From positions 1 to 34,824 of the forward strand of contig JACAAW010000020.1 in NCBI GenBank assembly GCA_013377115.1: a DNA stretch of 34,824 nt, written 5' to 3'. Source of the DNA: Bacteroidota bacterium. Its GTDB lineage: Bacteria; Bacteroidota; Bacteroidia; Bacteroidales; CG2-30-32-10. Shown here piece by piece: positions 8,380 through 18,452 of the stretch (positions are counted from its first letter, which is position 1; every line of letters starts with the position of its first letter). The notes below the pieces were generated by a model. That model was not told the origin of the DNA. It ran no database searches and worked only from the letters and a program-made list of their open reading frames with translations. Made by a program: the position numbers and the translations under genes.

Positions 8380-10497
8380 TTAATCTAGCTTTTTATATTG
8401 TAATCTCAGTGAATTTAATACAACGAATACATCAGATAATGCCATTGATGCAGCAGCAATCATTGGATTTAGCATTCCGGTAGCTGCCAATGGAATTGCT
8501 ATTATATTGTAGAAAAAGGCCCAGAATAAATTCTGTTTGATGATAATCATGGTGTTTTTACTTATTAAATAAGCTTTAGAAAGTAATTCCAGATTTCCTT
8601 TTAGTAATATTATTTGTGATGATTGAATTGCAATATCTGTAGCATTACTTAAAGAAATAGCAATATCTGCTTTTGCTAAAGCTGGAGCATCATTAATGCC
8701 ATCTCCAACCATGGCAATTTCGCCGTGTTTTTTTAATTCTGAAATGATTTGTAATTTTTCTAAAGGTTGTTTCTCGAAATAAACATCATTAATTCCTAAA
8801 ATATTTGATAAGTCATTGCATTTCTCTTCATTATCACCACTTAATAAAATTGTTTTTACTCCTTGCGATTTGAAAAACTCAATGGCTTTTTTAGCTTCTG
8901 GTTTTATTTCATCCTGCAAATAAACGATGGCAATAAGTTTATTATTTTCGAGTAAATAGGCGTTTCCATTGGTTTCATTGGTGAAATCTTTTGCGATTTT
9001 ATACGAACCTATTTCATAAATATTCCCGAAGGAATCTTTTCCTAAAATACCAATTCCTTTATTTTCGGTGACGCTGGTAAATTCTTTTTCTGAAATGTTT
9101 TTCATTTCATGTAAAATAGAAGATGCAATTGGATGAGAGGAATGCTTTTCTAATCCCACAATAATTGATTTAACTTCTGTTTCATCTTTGTCGAAGCATT
9201 TTATCTCTTTTATTTTGAAATTGCCTGTGGTTAGAGTTCCCGTTTTATCAAATACGATAAATTTTACATTTAGTAGTTTTTGTATGGTACTAGCACCTTT
9301 AATCAAAATGCCAATTTTCGAAACTCTGCCAACTCCTACAACCACAGCCGTGGGAATAGCAAGTCCTAATGCGCAGGGACAGGCAATAACTAAAATAGCG
9401 ATGCTTCGCATCAATGCCTCCTGAAAAGTTAAATTGAAAATCCCCCATGAAACTGAAAATGTAAGGAATGAAATTAAAATTACTACTGGAACAAATATGG
9501 CACTTATTTTATCTGCCAAATTCTGAATTTGCGGTTTGTCCTGATTTACATTCTTTACAAAATCAATAATTTTTGCCAATACAGTTTCATTTCCAACAGC
9601 AGTTGCCTTTATTTTAATGCTTCCAGAGCTTAAAACAGTTCCTCCAATAACCGTATTTTCAATGTCTTTTTCAATAGGTAAACTTTCTCCGGAGATCATT
9701 GATTCGTCGATACTACCATTTCCCCAAATAATGATACCATCAATCGGTATTTTATCACCTGAATTAATTAGTAAAATATCGTTTATTTTGATTTTTTTCG
9801 CTTCGGTTTCTATTATTATTTCTTTTCCATCAGCGTTAATTACTATTTTTTTTGCAATAATTTTTTGAAGTTTCACTAAATCTTCTATAGCAGAGGTAGT
9901 CTTTTTTATTGCTTTGTGTTCCAGTAGATTGCCTAGAAGGATAAGGGAGATAATACTAGCTGTTGTTTCGTAAAATTGATAATCGTGACCTAAACTATAA
10001 ATAGTTCCGATAAAACTATAAATAAACGCAGCAGTTGAACCTAAAATAATTAGAACATCCATATTTGGAATTCCAGATTTAACTGAATGAAATGCACTCT
10101 TCCCAAAATGGAATAATCCAACAATAAAAACAGGCAAAGTCAGTGCTAATTGAAAAAATGGATTGTGCAATATTTCGAATGGAAGAAACATTGCCGTCAG
10201 AAGAGGAATTGTAAAAATTATTGTGAAATAGAATTTCTTTTCAATTGCTGATAATTTGGGTTTCTTTGGTTCTAGTTCTTCATTATCTTCAGTAACTTTA
10301 TAGCCCATTGCAGAAATTTGCTTTATAGCATTTTCTTTTTCTTCGGCGGTTTCGTACGAAAAACTAACCTCATTTGCTGAGAAGTTAACATAAACATCCT
10401 GAAATCCATTTTTATCCAGATTTTTTTTAATTCCGAGTGCGCAGTTGGTGCAATTCATTCCTTCAACCGTGAGCGCAATATTTTTTGCTTTTTGCAT
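8380..10497 (-). CDS. copA: Heavy-metal (probably Cu+) translocating CPx P-type ATPase
   Basis: 705 aa; N-terminal HMA domain 'GMNCTNCA'; 'ACPCALGLA' CPC motif; 'DKTGTLTTG' phosphorylation site; 'GDGINDAPAL'. Confidence 0.9.
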   Translation of the reverse strand: MQKAKNIALTVEGMNCTNCALGIKKNLDKNGFQDVYVNFSANEVSFSYETAEEKENAIKQISAMGYKVTEDNEELEPKKPKLSAIEKKFYFTIIFTIPLLTAMFLPFEILHNPFFQLALTLPVFIVGLFHFGKSAFHSVKSGIPNMDVLIILGSTAAFIYSFIGTIYSLGHDYQFYETTASIISLILLGNLLEHKAIKKTTSAIEDLVKLQKIIAKKIVINADGKEIIIETEAKKIKINDILLINSGDKIPIDGIIIWGNGSIDESMISGESLPIEKDIENTVIGGTVLSSGSIKIKATAVGNETVLAKIIDFVKNVNQDKPQIQNLADKISAIFVPVVILISFLTFSVSWGIFNLTFQEALMRSIAILVIACPCALGLAIPTAVVVGVGRVSKIGILIKGASTIQKLLNVKFIVFDKTGTLTTGNFKIKEIKCFDKDETEVKSIIVGLEKHSSHPIASSILHEMKNISEKEFTSVTENKGIGILGKDSFGNIYEIGSYKIAKDFTNETNGNAYLLENNKLIAIVYLQDEIKPEAKKAIEFFKSQGVKTILLSGDNEEKCNDLSNILGINDVYFEKQPLEKLQIISELKKHGEIAMVGDGINDAPALAKADIAISLSNATDIAIQSSQIILLKGNLELLSKAYLISKNTMIIIKQNLFWAFFYNIIAIPLAATGMLNPMIAAASMALSDVFVVLNSLRLQYKKLD

Positions 10498-10663
10498 AAT
10501 AAAGAAGTTAGTTATGCAAAATTAATTTAAATTGCGCAGCTTATCAAGAACAAATCTAGATAATTGCATAATTAGGAATAAAAATTCATTTTCAGGTTTA
10601 GCACATTTTTTGATATTCATTCATAATTTATTTTTATTTTTGAACAATTAAATACTTATAGTC

Positions 10664-11719
10664 ATGAAAACAACTACAAAAATTAATGTTTTGCTTTGCT
10701 CAATTGGATTAATAGGCATCATGCTTTTTGGTTCATGTTCAGCAACCTCTTCCATATCGATGGAAGTACTTCAACCAGCTCAAATTACAATTCCTTCTCA
10801 TATTAAGAAAGTCGCCGTTGTAAATAGATCACTTCCTGCAAAAGGCGAAGGTTTTGTTAATTTCCTGGAAGGCTTTTTTACAGGAGAAACCATAAGAGGC
10901 GATCGATCGGGTTCTGATAAATGCGTAAATGGTGTCGTGAATAAGCTTAATGCTTCACCAAGATTGGGCGCTATTTTAGTTGGTTCTCATAATTATAAAG
11001 GAACAGGAACACGCGAATTTCCAATTCCACTGGATTGGAATGATGTTGATAAAATTTGCAAATTATACAATGCTGATGCGATAGTAATGCTTGAAACTTT
11101 TGATTCGGATATTATTTTTAATCAAGGAAAATCTAGTCATGTTGAAAAGAAAAATAACAAGGATACCGTAATCATTGATTATAAAGCCAATTTGAAATTA
11201 AATGTAAATTCAGGATGGAGAATTTATGATAATTTCAATAAAAAAATTGTTGATGAGAATACATTTACCGATAATAAAGGCTGGGATGTAACTGGTAAAA
11301 CTCCTGGCGATGCTTTATCAAAATTACCAAATAAACGTGATGCTGTTGATGCTTCAGGATATTTTTCAGGAGAGCAAATGGCAATTCGTATTTCTCCAAA
11401 CTGGACCAGAGTTTATCGACTCTATTATAAAAAGGGCCATGACGATTTAAAATTAACCAAAAAAATGGTGAAAGCTAATAATTGGGATGCTGCAATCATT
11501 GTTTGGCAAAAATTAATTCAAAATCCTGACAAAGAAATTGCTGGTAGAGCTGCTTACAATATGGCTTTAGCCAGTGAATATAAAGGGAATTTGCCTTTGG
11601 CACTTGAATGGGCTAATAAATCTTTGAAAACATACGGTAATAAAAAGGCAAGTTCATATATCAATACCATTAACAGAAGGATCATGGATCAGGAGAGGTT
11701 AAATGATCAAATGAAATAG
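10664..11719 (+). CDS. Putative lipoprotein of the DUF6340 type with TPR-like C-terminus
   Basis: 351 aa; lipobox-like 'LFGSCSA'; 'IPSHIKKVAVVNRSL' N-terminus; C-terminal 'AAYNMALASEYKGNLPLALEWANKSL'. Confidence 0.65.
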   Translation: MKTTTKINVLLCSIGLIGIMLFGSCSATSSISMEVLQPAQITIPSHIKKVAVVNRSLPAKGEGFVNFLEGFFTGETIRGDRSGSDKCVNGVVNKLNASPRLGAILVGSHNYKGTGTREFPIPLDWNDVDKICKLYNADAIVMLETFDSDIIFNQGKSSHVEKKNNKDTVIIDYKANLKLNVNSGWRIYDNFNKKIVDENTFTDNKGWDVTGKTPGDALSKLPNKRDAVDASGYFSGEQMAIRISPNWTRVYRLYYKKGHDDLKLTKKMVKANNWDAAIIVWQKLIQNPDKEIAGRAAYNMALASEYKGNLPLALEWANKSLKTYGNKKASSYINTINRRIMDQERLNDQMK

Positions 11720-11799
11720 TATTCTTTTTATTCCTTTTATTTTTATTTATAGATGTTGTATCTAAATAACTTATTATAAACTCAAATAACTTATCAATT

Positions 11800-13578
11800 A
11801 TGAGTGGAAAAACTTATGCCGAAAAAATATTAGGCGCAGAATGTGGAAGTATCGTATTTAAAAAACCAGATATTGTTTTGTCTCATGATAATTCAGCAAG
11901 TATTAATAGCACCTTCGCAAAAATGGGTGGTGATAAAGTATTTGACCCAAATCAAATATTAATTGTTTTAGATCACAATGCGCCGCCAACAAACGAAAAA
12001 TTGGCAAATGATTATCAAAAAGTTCGTGAAATTGTTACAAAACAAGGAATTAGAAAATTCCATGATGTTGGTAAAGGAATTTGCCACCAGATAGTTTCCC
12101 TTTATGCGAAACCAAATATGATCATAGTGGGAAGCGACAGTCATAGTTGTACTGCTGGTGCATTTAATTCTTATGCTGCTGGAATTGACAGAACTGAAAC
12201 TGCTGGTTTATGGAAAGTTGGTGAAACTTGGTTTAGAGTTCCAGAATCTGTAAAAATTACATTAACTGGAAAATTTAATGACGGCGTTTATGCAAAAGAT
12301 TTAGCATTGTGGATTATTGGAATGATTGGTTCTGATGGAGCTGATTATTTGTCAATTGAATATCATGGTGATGGAGTAAAAACGCTTTCAATTGCTGAAA
12401 GAATGACGATTGCAAATTTAGCTTCTGAAATGGGAGCGAAGAATGCCGTTTTTCCTGCGGATGATGTTTTAAGGGATTTCTTAGGTGAAGAAATTAAAGG
12501 AACTTGGGCTGATGAGGATGCAAGATATCTTAAACATTTTGAAATTGATTTAAGTAAAATTTTCCCAGTGGTTGCTTGTCCTCATCATGTTGACAATGTG
12601 AAAGCGGTTTCGGAAGTGGTTGGAACAAAATTAAACCAAGCATTAATTGGAACTTGTACTAACGGCAGATTAGAAGATTTGAGAATTGCGGCAAAAATTT
12701 TAAAAGGAAATAAAATCCCAGATAATTTTCAGTTATTGATTATTCCAGCTTCGCAAATGATTTATCTTTTAGCAATGGAAGAAGGCTTAATTGGAGATTT
12801 TATAAGGGCAGGAGCCAATGTTCTTTCACCATCTTGTGGTCCATGTTTGGGCACAGGTCAAGGAATTCCTGCAGATGGTTTTAATGTAATTTCTACAGCA
12901 AATAGAAATTTTAAAGGCAGAATGGGAAATAAAAACTCTAGTATTTATCTTGCTTCTCCAGCAACAGTGGCTTATTCTGCATTAAAAGGTGAAATTACAG
13001 ATCCTCGTGGAATGAATACTAATGATAAATTCCCTTATGCAAAACAGCAGAGTAAAACGGTTGATATCAGTCAGGATGAAGATCGTTATTCAAATATTGC
13101 TTGGAATTATTCTGATGTTGACAATTTAAATACCGACCAAATGTTTGCTGGAAATTTAACTTACAATATCAACAGTTCCGAGGGAGATAAAATTATGCCT
13201 TATTTATTTAAAGGTTTTGATGATAGTTTTTCCGAAAGAGTTAAAGCTGGAGATTTTATTATTGCAGGTTTGAACTTTGGTTGTGGTTCTTCAAGAGAAC
13301 ATCCTTCTGTTGGTTTGGCTTTTGCAGGAATAAAAGCAGTTATTGTAAAGTCAGTAAATAGAATTTTTTATAGATCCTCAGTAAACCAAGGTTTGCCAAT
13401 TATTGTTTTGCCAGAAGCCGTTGAACATTATAAACAAGGCGACAAAGTAGATATTGACTTTGTTAAAGGAATTGTTTATATTTGTGAAAAGGAATTTAAA
13501 TTTTCTCCATTACCACCAAAATTATTGGGGATATTTGAATCAAAAGGATTGGTGAACTTCATTAAAAACAATGGTTAA
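11800..13578 (+). CDS. Aconitase-superfamily hydratase, fused large and small (LeuC-LeuD-like) subunits
   Basis: 592 aa; large-domain motifs 'GSDSHSCTAGAFNSYAAGID', 'LIGTCTNGRLEDLR', 'PSCGPCLGTG'; C-terminal swivel domain 'GLNFGCGSSREHPSVGLAFAGIKAVI'. Confidence 0.88.
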   Translation: MSGKTYAEKILGAECGSIVFKKPDIVLSHDNSASINSTFAKMGGDKVFDPNQILIVLDHNAPPTNEKLANDYQKVREIVTKQGIRKFHDVGKGICHQIVSLYAKPNMIIVGSDSHSCTAGAFNSYAAGIDRTETAGLWKVGETWFRVPESVKITLTGKFNDGVYAKDLALWIIGMIGSDGADYLSIEYHGDGVKTLSIAERMTIANLASEMGAKNAVFPADDVLRDFLGEEIKGTWADEDARYLKHFEIDLSKIFPVVACPHHVDNVKAVSEVVGTKLNQALIGTCTNGRLEDLRIAAKILKGNKIPDNFQLLIIPASQMIYLLAMEEGLIGDFIRAGANVLSPSCGPCLGTGQGIPADGFNVISTANRNFKGRMGNKNSSIYLASPATVAYSALKGEITDPRGMNTNDKFPYAKQQSKTVDISQDEDRYSNIAWNYSDVDNLNTDQMFAGNLTYNINSSEGDKIMPYLFKGFDDSFSERVKAGDFIIAGLNFGCGSSREHPSVGLAFAGIKAVIVKSVNRIFYRSSVNQGLPIIVLPEAVEHYKQGDKVDIDFVKGIVYICEKEFKFSPLPPKLLGIFESKGLVNFIKNNG

Positions 13579-13849
13579 AAAGGGAATACAGTTTTTATTG
13601 GTTGTTTTATTTTGCGCTTCATTTCATTTTAATTCTTTTGCCAGAGCGGGTGGAGGTGGTGGTTCACATTCCAGTTCTGGCAGTGGGAGCCATTCCGTTT
13701 CTTCAGGTTCAAAAAGCAGTGCTTTTTCCAAATCTCATGGAAGTGAGGATACAAATTGGGGTCAAGTTGCTATTATTTATGGCTCTGCCGTTGTAGTCGG
13801 AGGGGTAATATTGTGGTTAATAGCAAAGAAAAAATCAAATAAAAAGTAA
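13571..13849 (+). CDS. Small Gly/Ser/His-rich exported membrane protein (paralog 1)
   Basis: 92 aa; signal peptide, 'RAGGGGGSHSSSGSGSHS', one TM near C-terminus, basic tail; start overlaps the end of the preceding CDS. Confidence 0.6.
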   Translation: MVKKGIQFLLVVLFCASFHFNSFARAGGGGGSHSSSGSGSHSVSSGSKSSAFSKSHGSEDTNWGQVAIIYGSAVVVGGVILWLIAKKKSNKK

Positions 13850-13854
13850 ATCCT

Positions 13855-14145
13855 ATGGTAAAAAAAATATATAGAATTTTAATTATTAGTTTAATCTTTC
13901 TATCAATAGATATTTGTTTGTATGGCAGAGCTGGTGGAGGAGGTGGATCGCATTCAAGCAGCGGAGGAGGAAGTCATTCATATTCTTCAAGTTCACATTC
14001 CTCAAGCAATAATCGTTATCATGGAAATGGAGGAGGTTGGAGCCTGGTAGAAGTGATTTATTGCTCAGTTTTGCTCGTTGGTGGAGTTGTTGTTTGGCAA
14101 GTTGTGAAAAGAAATAAGAAAAAGAAAGAGCAAAATCAGAAGTAG
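13855..14145 (+). CDS. Small Gly/Ser/His-rich exported membrane protein (paralog 2)
   Basis: 96 aa; same layout 'RAGGGGGSHSSSGGGSHSYSSSSHSS' + TM + Lys-rich tail; immediately follows paralog 1. Confidence 0.6.
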   Translation: MVKKIYRILIISLIFLSIDICLYGRAGGGGGSHSSSGGGSHSYSSSSHSSSNNRYHGNGGGWSLVEVIYCSVLLVGGVVVWQVVKRNKKKKEQNQK

Positions 14146-14146
14146 C

Positions 14147-15421
14147 TTATTTGTTTTTCAAAGTAATTACGGTTATTTCTGGAGCTGTACCAATTCGGCC
14201 TGGAAATCCTAAATAGCCAAATCCTCTATTTACATACAAATAGCGATTGTTTTCTTCATAAAGCCCCGACCAGTGTGGATATTTTATGCTAACTGGACAC
14301 CATTTTATTCCAGCAAAATTTATCGCAAATTGCATGGCATGAGTATGTCCTGATAAAGTCAATAAAACATTTGATTTTGGAAGAACTTCCGCTTCCCAAT
14401 GGCTTGGATCGTGTGAAAGTAAGATTTTTGGAGTAAGGATATTTACATTTTTCAATGTTTTATTGATATCACCGTATTTTTTAAATGGTGGTAATCCCCA
14501 ACTTAAAACTCCGGAAATGCATATTGAATCGCTTTTTATTTTAATAAACTGGCTTTCATTTTCGAGAAGTTTGAATCCAATTCTTTTATAAACATTTCTG
14601 ATCCTATCTAAATTTTCAATTTTATCCTTAATTGTATACCATCTGCGGTAATCTCCCATATCGTGATTTCCAAGAATTGCAAATTTCCCATACTTTGAAT
14701 TCATTTGCTTTAAAACAGGAATCATTATTTCTGCTTCAATAGCTTCATTGTTTACCAAATCACCAGTAATTACAATGATGTCGGGTTTCTGGTTGTTAAT
14801 GATTTTTATTCCTTTTAGAACATCATCCTTATCAGTAAAACTTCCTAAATGTAAATCAGAAATCTGAACAATTTTAAATCCATCAAAGGATTTTGGGACT
14901 TTTGGTGAAGTGATACTTACTTTTTCGACTGTAAAATCATATCTTCCGATAATAATTCCGTAAATCAAAAAGCCCAAAAATATTAAAGAAGCGTATAGGC
15001 CAGTTTTTAGAATTAGGTTAAACCTTTTTTTTCTAACTCCAACTCGTTTTGAAATAACTGCAGGTTTGGAGTAATTGTTTCTGAAAATTAGGTTGGTTAA
15101 AATTAATAGGTCATTTATTACTGAAAAAATAGTGAAAAGCAGTTTTGGAAAAGCGATTAGAATGAAAGCTCCAAAAATTGTAAAGAAATTTCGATATTGG
15201 ACATAATCAGGCTTTCCTGAATTTTTTATAATTATTGAATAAATGATGCAGAATAAAACAAAAGCAAAATCAATGGTCCAAAACCCAAGGAAGATAAGCT
15301 TTTTAAATTTGGAGTTTTCAAAAAGGAATTTTACAGGCCTGAAAAGATAAAGATCTAAAAGAAATAAACTTATAAAAAGTATAATATAGCCTAAAATCAT
15401 TGAATTTGCTGTTTTGTGCAA
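14147..15421 (-). CDS. Membrane-anchored metallophosphoesterase
   Basis: 424 aa; N-terminal TM segments then 'KIVQISDLHLG', 'ITGDLVNN', 'ILGNHDMGDY', 'LSGHTHAMQ'. Confidence 0.9.
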   Translation of the reverse strand: MHKTANSMILGYIILFISLFLLDLYLFRPVKFLFENSKFKKLIFLGFWTIDFAFVLFCIIYSIIIKNSGKPDYVQYRNFFTIFGAFILIAFPKLLFTIFSVINDLLILTNLIFRNNYSKPAVISKRVGVRKKRFNLILKTGLYASLIFLGFLIYGIIIGRYDFTVEKVSITSPKVPKSFDGFKIVQISDLHLGSFTDKDDVLKGIKIINNQKPDIIVITGDLVNNEAIEAEIMIPVLKQMNSKYGKFAILGNHDMGDYRRWYTIKDKIENLDRIRNVYKRIGFKLLENESQFIKIKSDSICISGVLSWGLPPFKKYGDINKTLKNVNILTPKILLSHDPSHWEAEVLPKSNVLLTLSGHTHAMQFAINFAGIKWCPVSIKYPHWSGLYEENNRYLYVNRGFGYLGFPGRIGTAPEITVITLKNK

Positions 15422-15452
15422 ACCTATACAAAATTTTTAGATTACACAAATT

Positions 15453-15638
15453 CTATTTGTTTTCTAATTGTTGTTTTAAAATTACTCTTACATCAATCAA
15501 ACAAGTTCCACAAATACTTCCAGCTTCAGTGGCAATCTGAATATCTTCAATTGTATTAAGATTAAAATCTTTGATGGCTTTTATTATCTCACTTTTGTAA
15601 ATATTCTTGCAAAAACAAATTTTTGAATCATTTTCCAT
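15453..15638 (-). CDS. BFD-like [2Fe-2S]-binding protein
   Basis: 61 aa; 'ICFCKN' ... 'GSICGTCLIDV' (CxC + CxxC arrangement). Confidence 0.8.
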   Translation of the reverse strand: MENDSKICFCKNIYKSEIIKAIKDFNLNTIEDIQIATEAGSICGTCLIDVRVILKQQLENK

Positions 15639-15643
15639 TTCGC

Positions 15644-15973
15644 TTATTCTTTAATCATGGTCAATAACATTTTAAATTTTCCTTGAGCATTTACCGCGTG
15701 AGGAATATTGGCAGGCATGATAATAGTTTCGCCCTTAGAAAGTAAATAAGGTTCTCTGTTTATTAATATTTCAGCATTTCCTTCCAGGACCTGAATCATT
15801 GCATCAAAAGGAGCTGTGTGCTCACTTAAACTTTGACCTTGGTCAAATGCAAATAAGCTGATATTTCCTGCTTTTTTCTCCAGAACTCTTTTGCTAACGA
15901 TTCCATTTTCTGAATAATCAACTAGTTTTGTGAAATCTAATATTTTTGCTTTTTCAAAGATTGTTGCTTCCAT
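15644..15973 (-). CDS. Cupin-domain protein
   Basis: 109 aa; 'EHTAPFDAMIQVLEGNAEILINREPYLLSKGETIIMPANIPHAV' cupin motifs. Confidence 0.85.
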   Translation of the reverse strand: MEATIFEKAKILDFTKLVDYSENGIVSKRVLEKKAGNISLFAFDQGQSLSEHTAPFDAMIQVLEGNAEILINREPYLLSKGETIIMPANIPHAVNAQGKFKMLLTMIKE

Positions 15974-16092
15974 GATATTTATTATTTTTACTAAATTAAT
16001 ACTTTTAATTAAAAAAATGAAATAATAGCAGGTTGAAATTAATTGTTAAAATCTTGTGCCATTATTTCATTAATCATTTATTTTTTTCAAAA

Positions 16093-18336
16093 TTATTTTT
16101 TAATTGACCAACCTGTTTTTAAACCAATTACAAAATATACTAAACCAACACTACCGAATGCGAAAATTGTATCGCCAAAAACTCTTAACCAGCGAAGTGT
16201 TTGCATTGTTGGGCTCTGCATAAATTCCATTGAACGGGCGTACCAAATTCCATGATCAACAGATGCAATGGTTTGTAATATCCCCACAGGTAGAAGACTC
16301 ATAAGTAACATCATTGTCATTCCAATTTGGAAACACCAGAATGAGAATTTTAATACTTTTTCGTTCCATTCCTGGGCAACAGTCATTCCTCTTAGAGAGA
16401 ATAACATTAATCCAATTCCCAACATTCCATAAACACCAAACAATGCTGCGTGGCCATGTAAAGGAGTTGTGTTTAACCCTTGCATATAATATAATGCAAT
16501 AGGAGGATTAATTAAGAATCCAAAAACACCTGCGCCTACTAAATTCCAAAAAGCTACTGCAATAAAGGAATAAATTGCCCATTTGTATTTTTTAATCCAA
16601 ACTGTTGTTTTTGTTAATTGATAATTATGCCAAGCTTCGAATCCCATTAATACTAGTGGAACAACTTCTAATGCACTGAAAGATGCTCCAAGAGCGATGA
16701 TTGACATCGGTGCTCCTGCAAAATATAAATGGTGAAAAGTTCCAATGATACCACCTAATAAGTAGATAATTGTTGCAAATAAAGAACCTACAGTTGCACG
16801 TTTGATGTTTAATAATCCAAGTTTTACTAAAACAAATGCAATTACAGTTGTTGCAAAAACTTCGAAGAAACCTTCAACCCACAAATGAACAACCCACCAT
16901 CTCCAATATTCAGCAACTGAAAGATGTGCTTGACGACCGTACATTAATCCTGCACCGTAAAAAGCTGCAATTGCAATCGAAGAAATTGTAAATAATATTA
17001 ATAATTGTCTGCTATCAGATTTAACTTTTAATGCTGGCAATAAAGCGCGAATCATTAAAAATAACCAGATTAGTAAACCTCCAAATAAAAGGAATTGCCA
17101 GAATCTTCCTAAGTCAACATATTCATATCCTTGATGACCAAAATAGAAATTATTAACCAATCCTAATTTTTGCATAACACCTAACCATTCACCGGCCATA
17201 GATCCTAATACAACAATTAATAATGCGCCAAAAAGAAGATTCACACCAAATTTCTGATATTTTGGTTCAACACCAGAAACTGCAGGTGCAATAAATAATC
17301 CAGTTGCTAACCATGCGGTTGCTATCCAGAAAATTGCCAATTGAACGTGCCAGGTTCTAGAAATGGAATAAGGAAGTAAGGAATCTAATTTTAATCCGTA
17401 AAACCCATTTCCTTCAACACCATAGTGCGCTGTAATTATTCCTACAATAACCTGCAATAAAATTAATCCAGAAACAATCCAGAAATATTTTAAAGTTGCC
17501 TTCATTGAAGGAGTTGCCTTCAAATCGATAAGTGGATCTTTTTCAGGGTATTTTTCAACATCAGTATCTTTGTCTTTATTTCTGGCATAATAGAAGCCTA
17601 ATAATCCAATACCTAATAATAGCATTATTATACTAAACATTGTCCAAAATAAATGTTTTCCTGTTGCATGGTTTCCAATTAGATCATCACCTGGCCAGTT
17701 GCTAGTGTATGTGATGTCTTTGCCTGGGCGCTCTGTAACGCATGCCCATGCTGCCCAGAAGAAGAATGCATTCATTTTATGCATACTTGCTAGATCTTTA
17801 ATTGTGTTTTCTGGTATAGCGTATGCATTTCTTGTTTTTTCTAGATCTTTCCCATTCGTAAACAAGTTTTTATAATATTCCATATTTGCGTTTATTGCCT
17901 CAGCACGTAAATCTGAAATTTTTAATGTTTTACTTGATTCATCATAGGTGTTTTTACGAATATCCTTTTGAAGAAGGGCTTTTAAAAATGCCTGTTTTTC
18001 TGGATTTTCTTTTTCGTAAGTTGTTGAATCGTTTTTGAAAGCTAACTTGTCTAACATGAAAACTGCTTCTCTGTGAAGCCAATCTGCTGACCAATCTGGT
18101 GCAACATATGAACCATGGCCCCAAACGCTTCCCATTTCTTGTCCTCCAATCGATTGCCAAACACTCTGGCCATCCATGATTTCTTGAGATGAAAATAATT
18201 GTACTCCACCTTCAGTTAGAACTTTTTCTGGAATTGGTGGTTTTTGGACGTAAATTTCATATCCAAAAAATAATAAAACCGAAAAACATACTACCATTAC
18301 GGTAATAAATGCAATCCATAATTTTTTTGTGTTCAT
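16093..18336 (-). CDS. norZ: Nitric oxide reductase, quinol-dependent single-subunit type (qNOR)
   Basis: 747 aa; N-terminal 'GQSVWQSIGGQEMGSVWGHGSYVAPDWSADWLHREA', heme-copper oxidase-like TM core with 'WVVHLWVEGFFEVFATT' and 'GTFHHLYFAG'. Confidence 0.92.
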   Translation of the reverse strand: MNTKKLWIAFITVMVVCFSVLLFFGYEIYVQKPPIPEKVLTEGGVQLFSSQEIMDGQSVWQSIGGQEMGSVWGHGSYVAPDWSADWLHREAVFMLDKLAFKNDSTTYEKENPEKQAFLKALLQKDIRKNTYDESSKTLKISDLRAEAINANMEYYKNLFTNGKDLEKTRNAYAIPENTIKDLASMHKMNAFFFWAAWACVTERPGKDITYTSNWPGDDLIGNHATGKHLFWTMFSIIMLLLGIGLLGFYYARNKDKDTDVEKYPEKDPLIDLKATPSMKATLKYFWIVSGLILLQVIVGIITAHYGVEGNGFYGLKLDSLLPYSISRTWHVQLAIFWIATAWLATGLFIAPAVSGVEPKYQKFGVNLLFGALLIVVLGSMAGEWLGVMQKLGLVNNFYFGHQGYEYVDLGRFWQFLLFGGLLIWLFLMIRALLPALKVKSDSRQLLILFTISSIAIAAFYGAGLMYGRQAHLSVAEYWRWWVVHLWVEGFFEVFATTVIAFVLVKLGLLNIKRATVGSLFATIIYLLGGIIGTFHHLYFAGAPMSIIALGASFSALEVVPLVLMGFEAWHNYQLTKTTVWIKKYKWAIYSFIAVAFWNLVGAGVFGFLINPPIALYYMQGLNTTPLHGHAALFGVYGMLGIGLMLFSLRGMTVAQEWNEKVLKFSFWCFQIGMTMMLLMSLLPVGILQTIASVDHGIWYARSMEFMQSPTMQTLRWLRVFGDTIFAFGSVGLVYFVIGLKTGWSIKK

Positions 18337-18452
18337 TTTTTAAAATTTAAGTTAATAATTCATATTAATTGTTAAATCGGTACCGAAATGCCTGAATAAG
18401 TGGAAATGAAACGCTGGAAATATTAATGAATTTGCCAGCGTTTCTATTAAAA

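Noticed and set aside
18409-18444. Inverted repeat GAAACGCTGG...CCAGCGTTTC between hcp and qNOR as a regulatory operator
   Set aside because: 10-bp stem with a ~16-nt loop just after the hcp stop; more likely a terminator/processing hairpin, and no clean T-run follows, so I did not list it as a feature.
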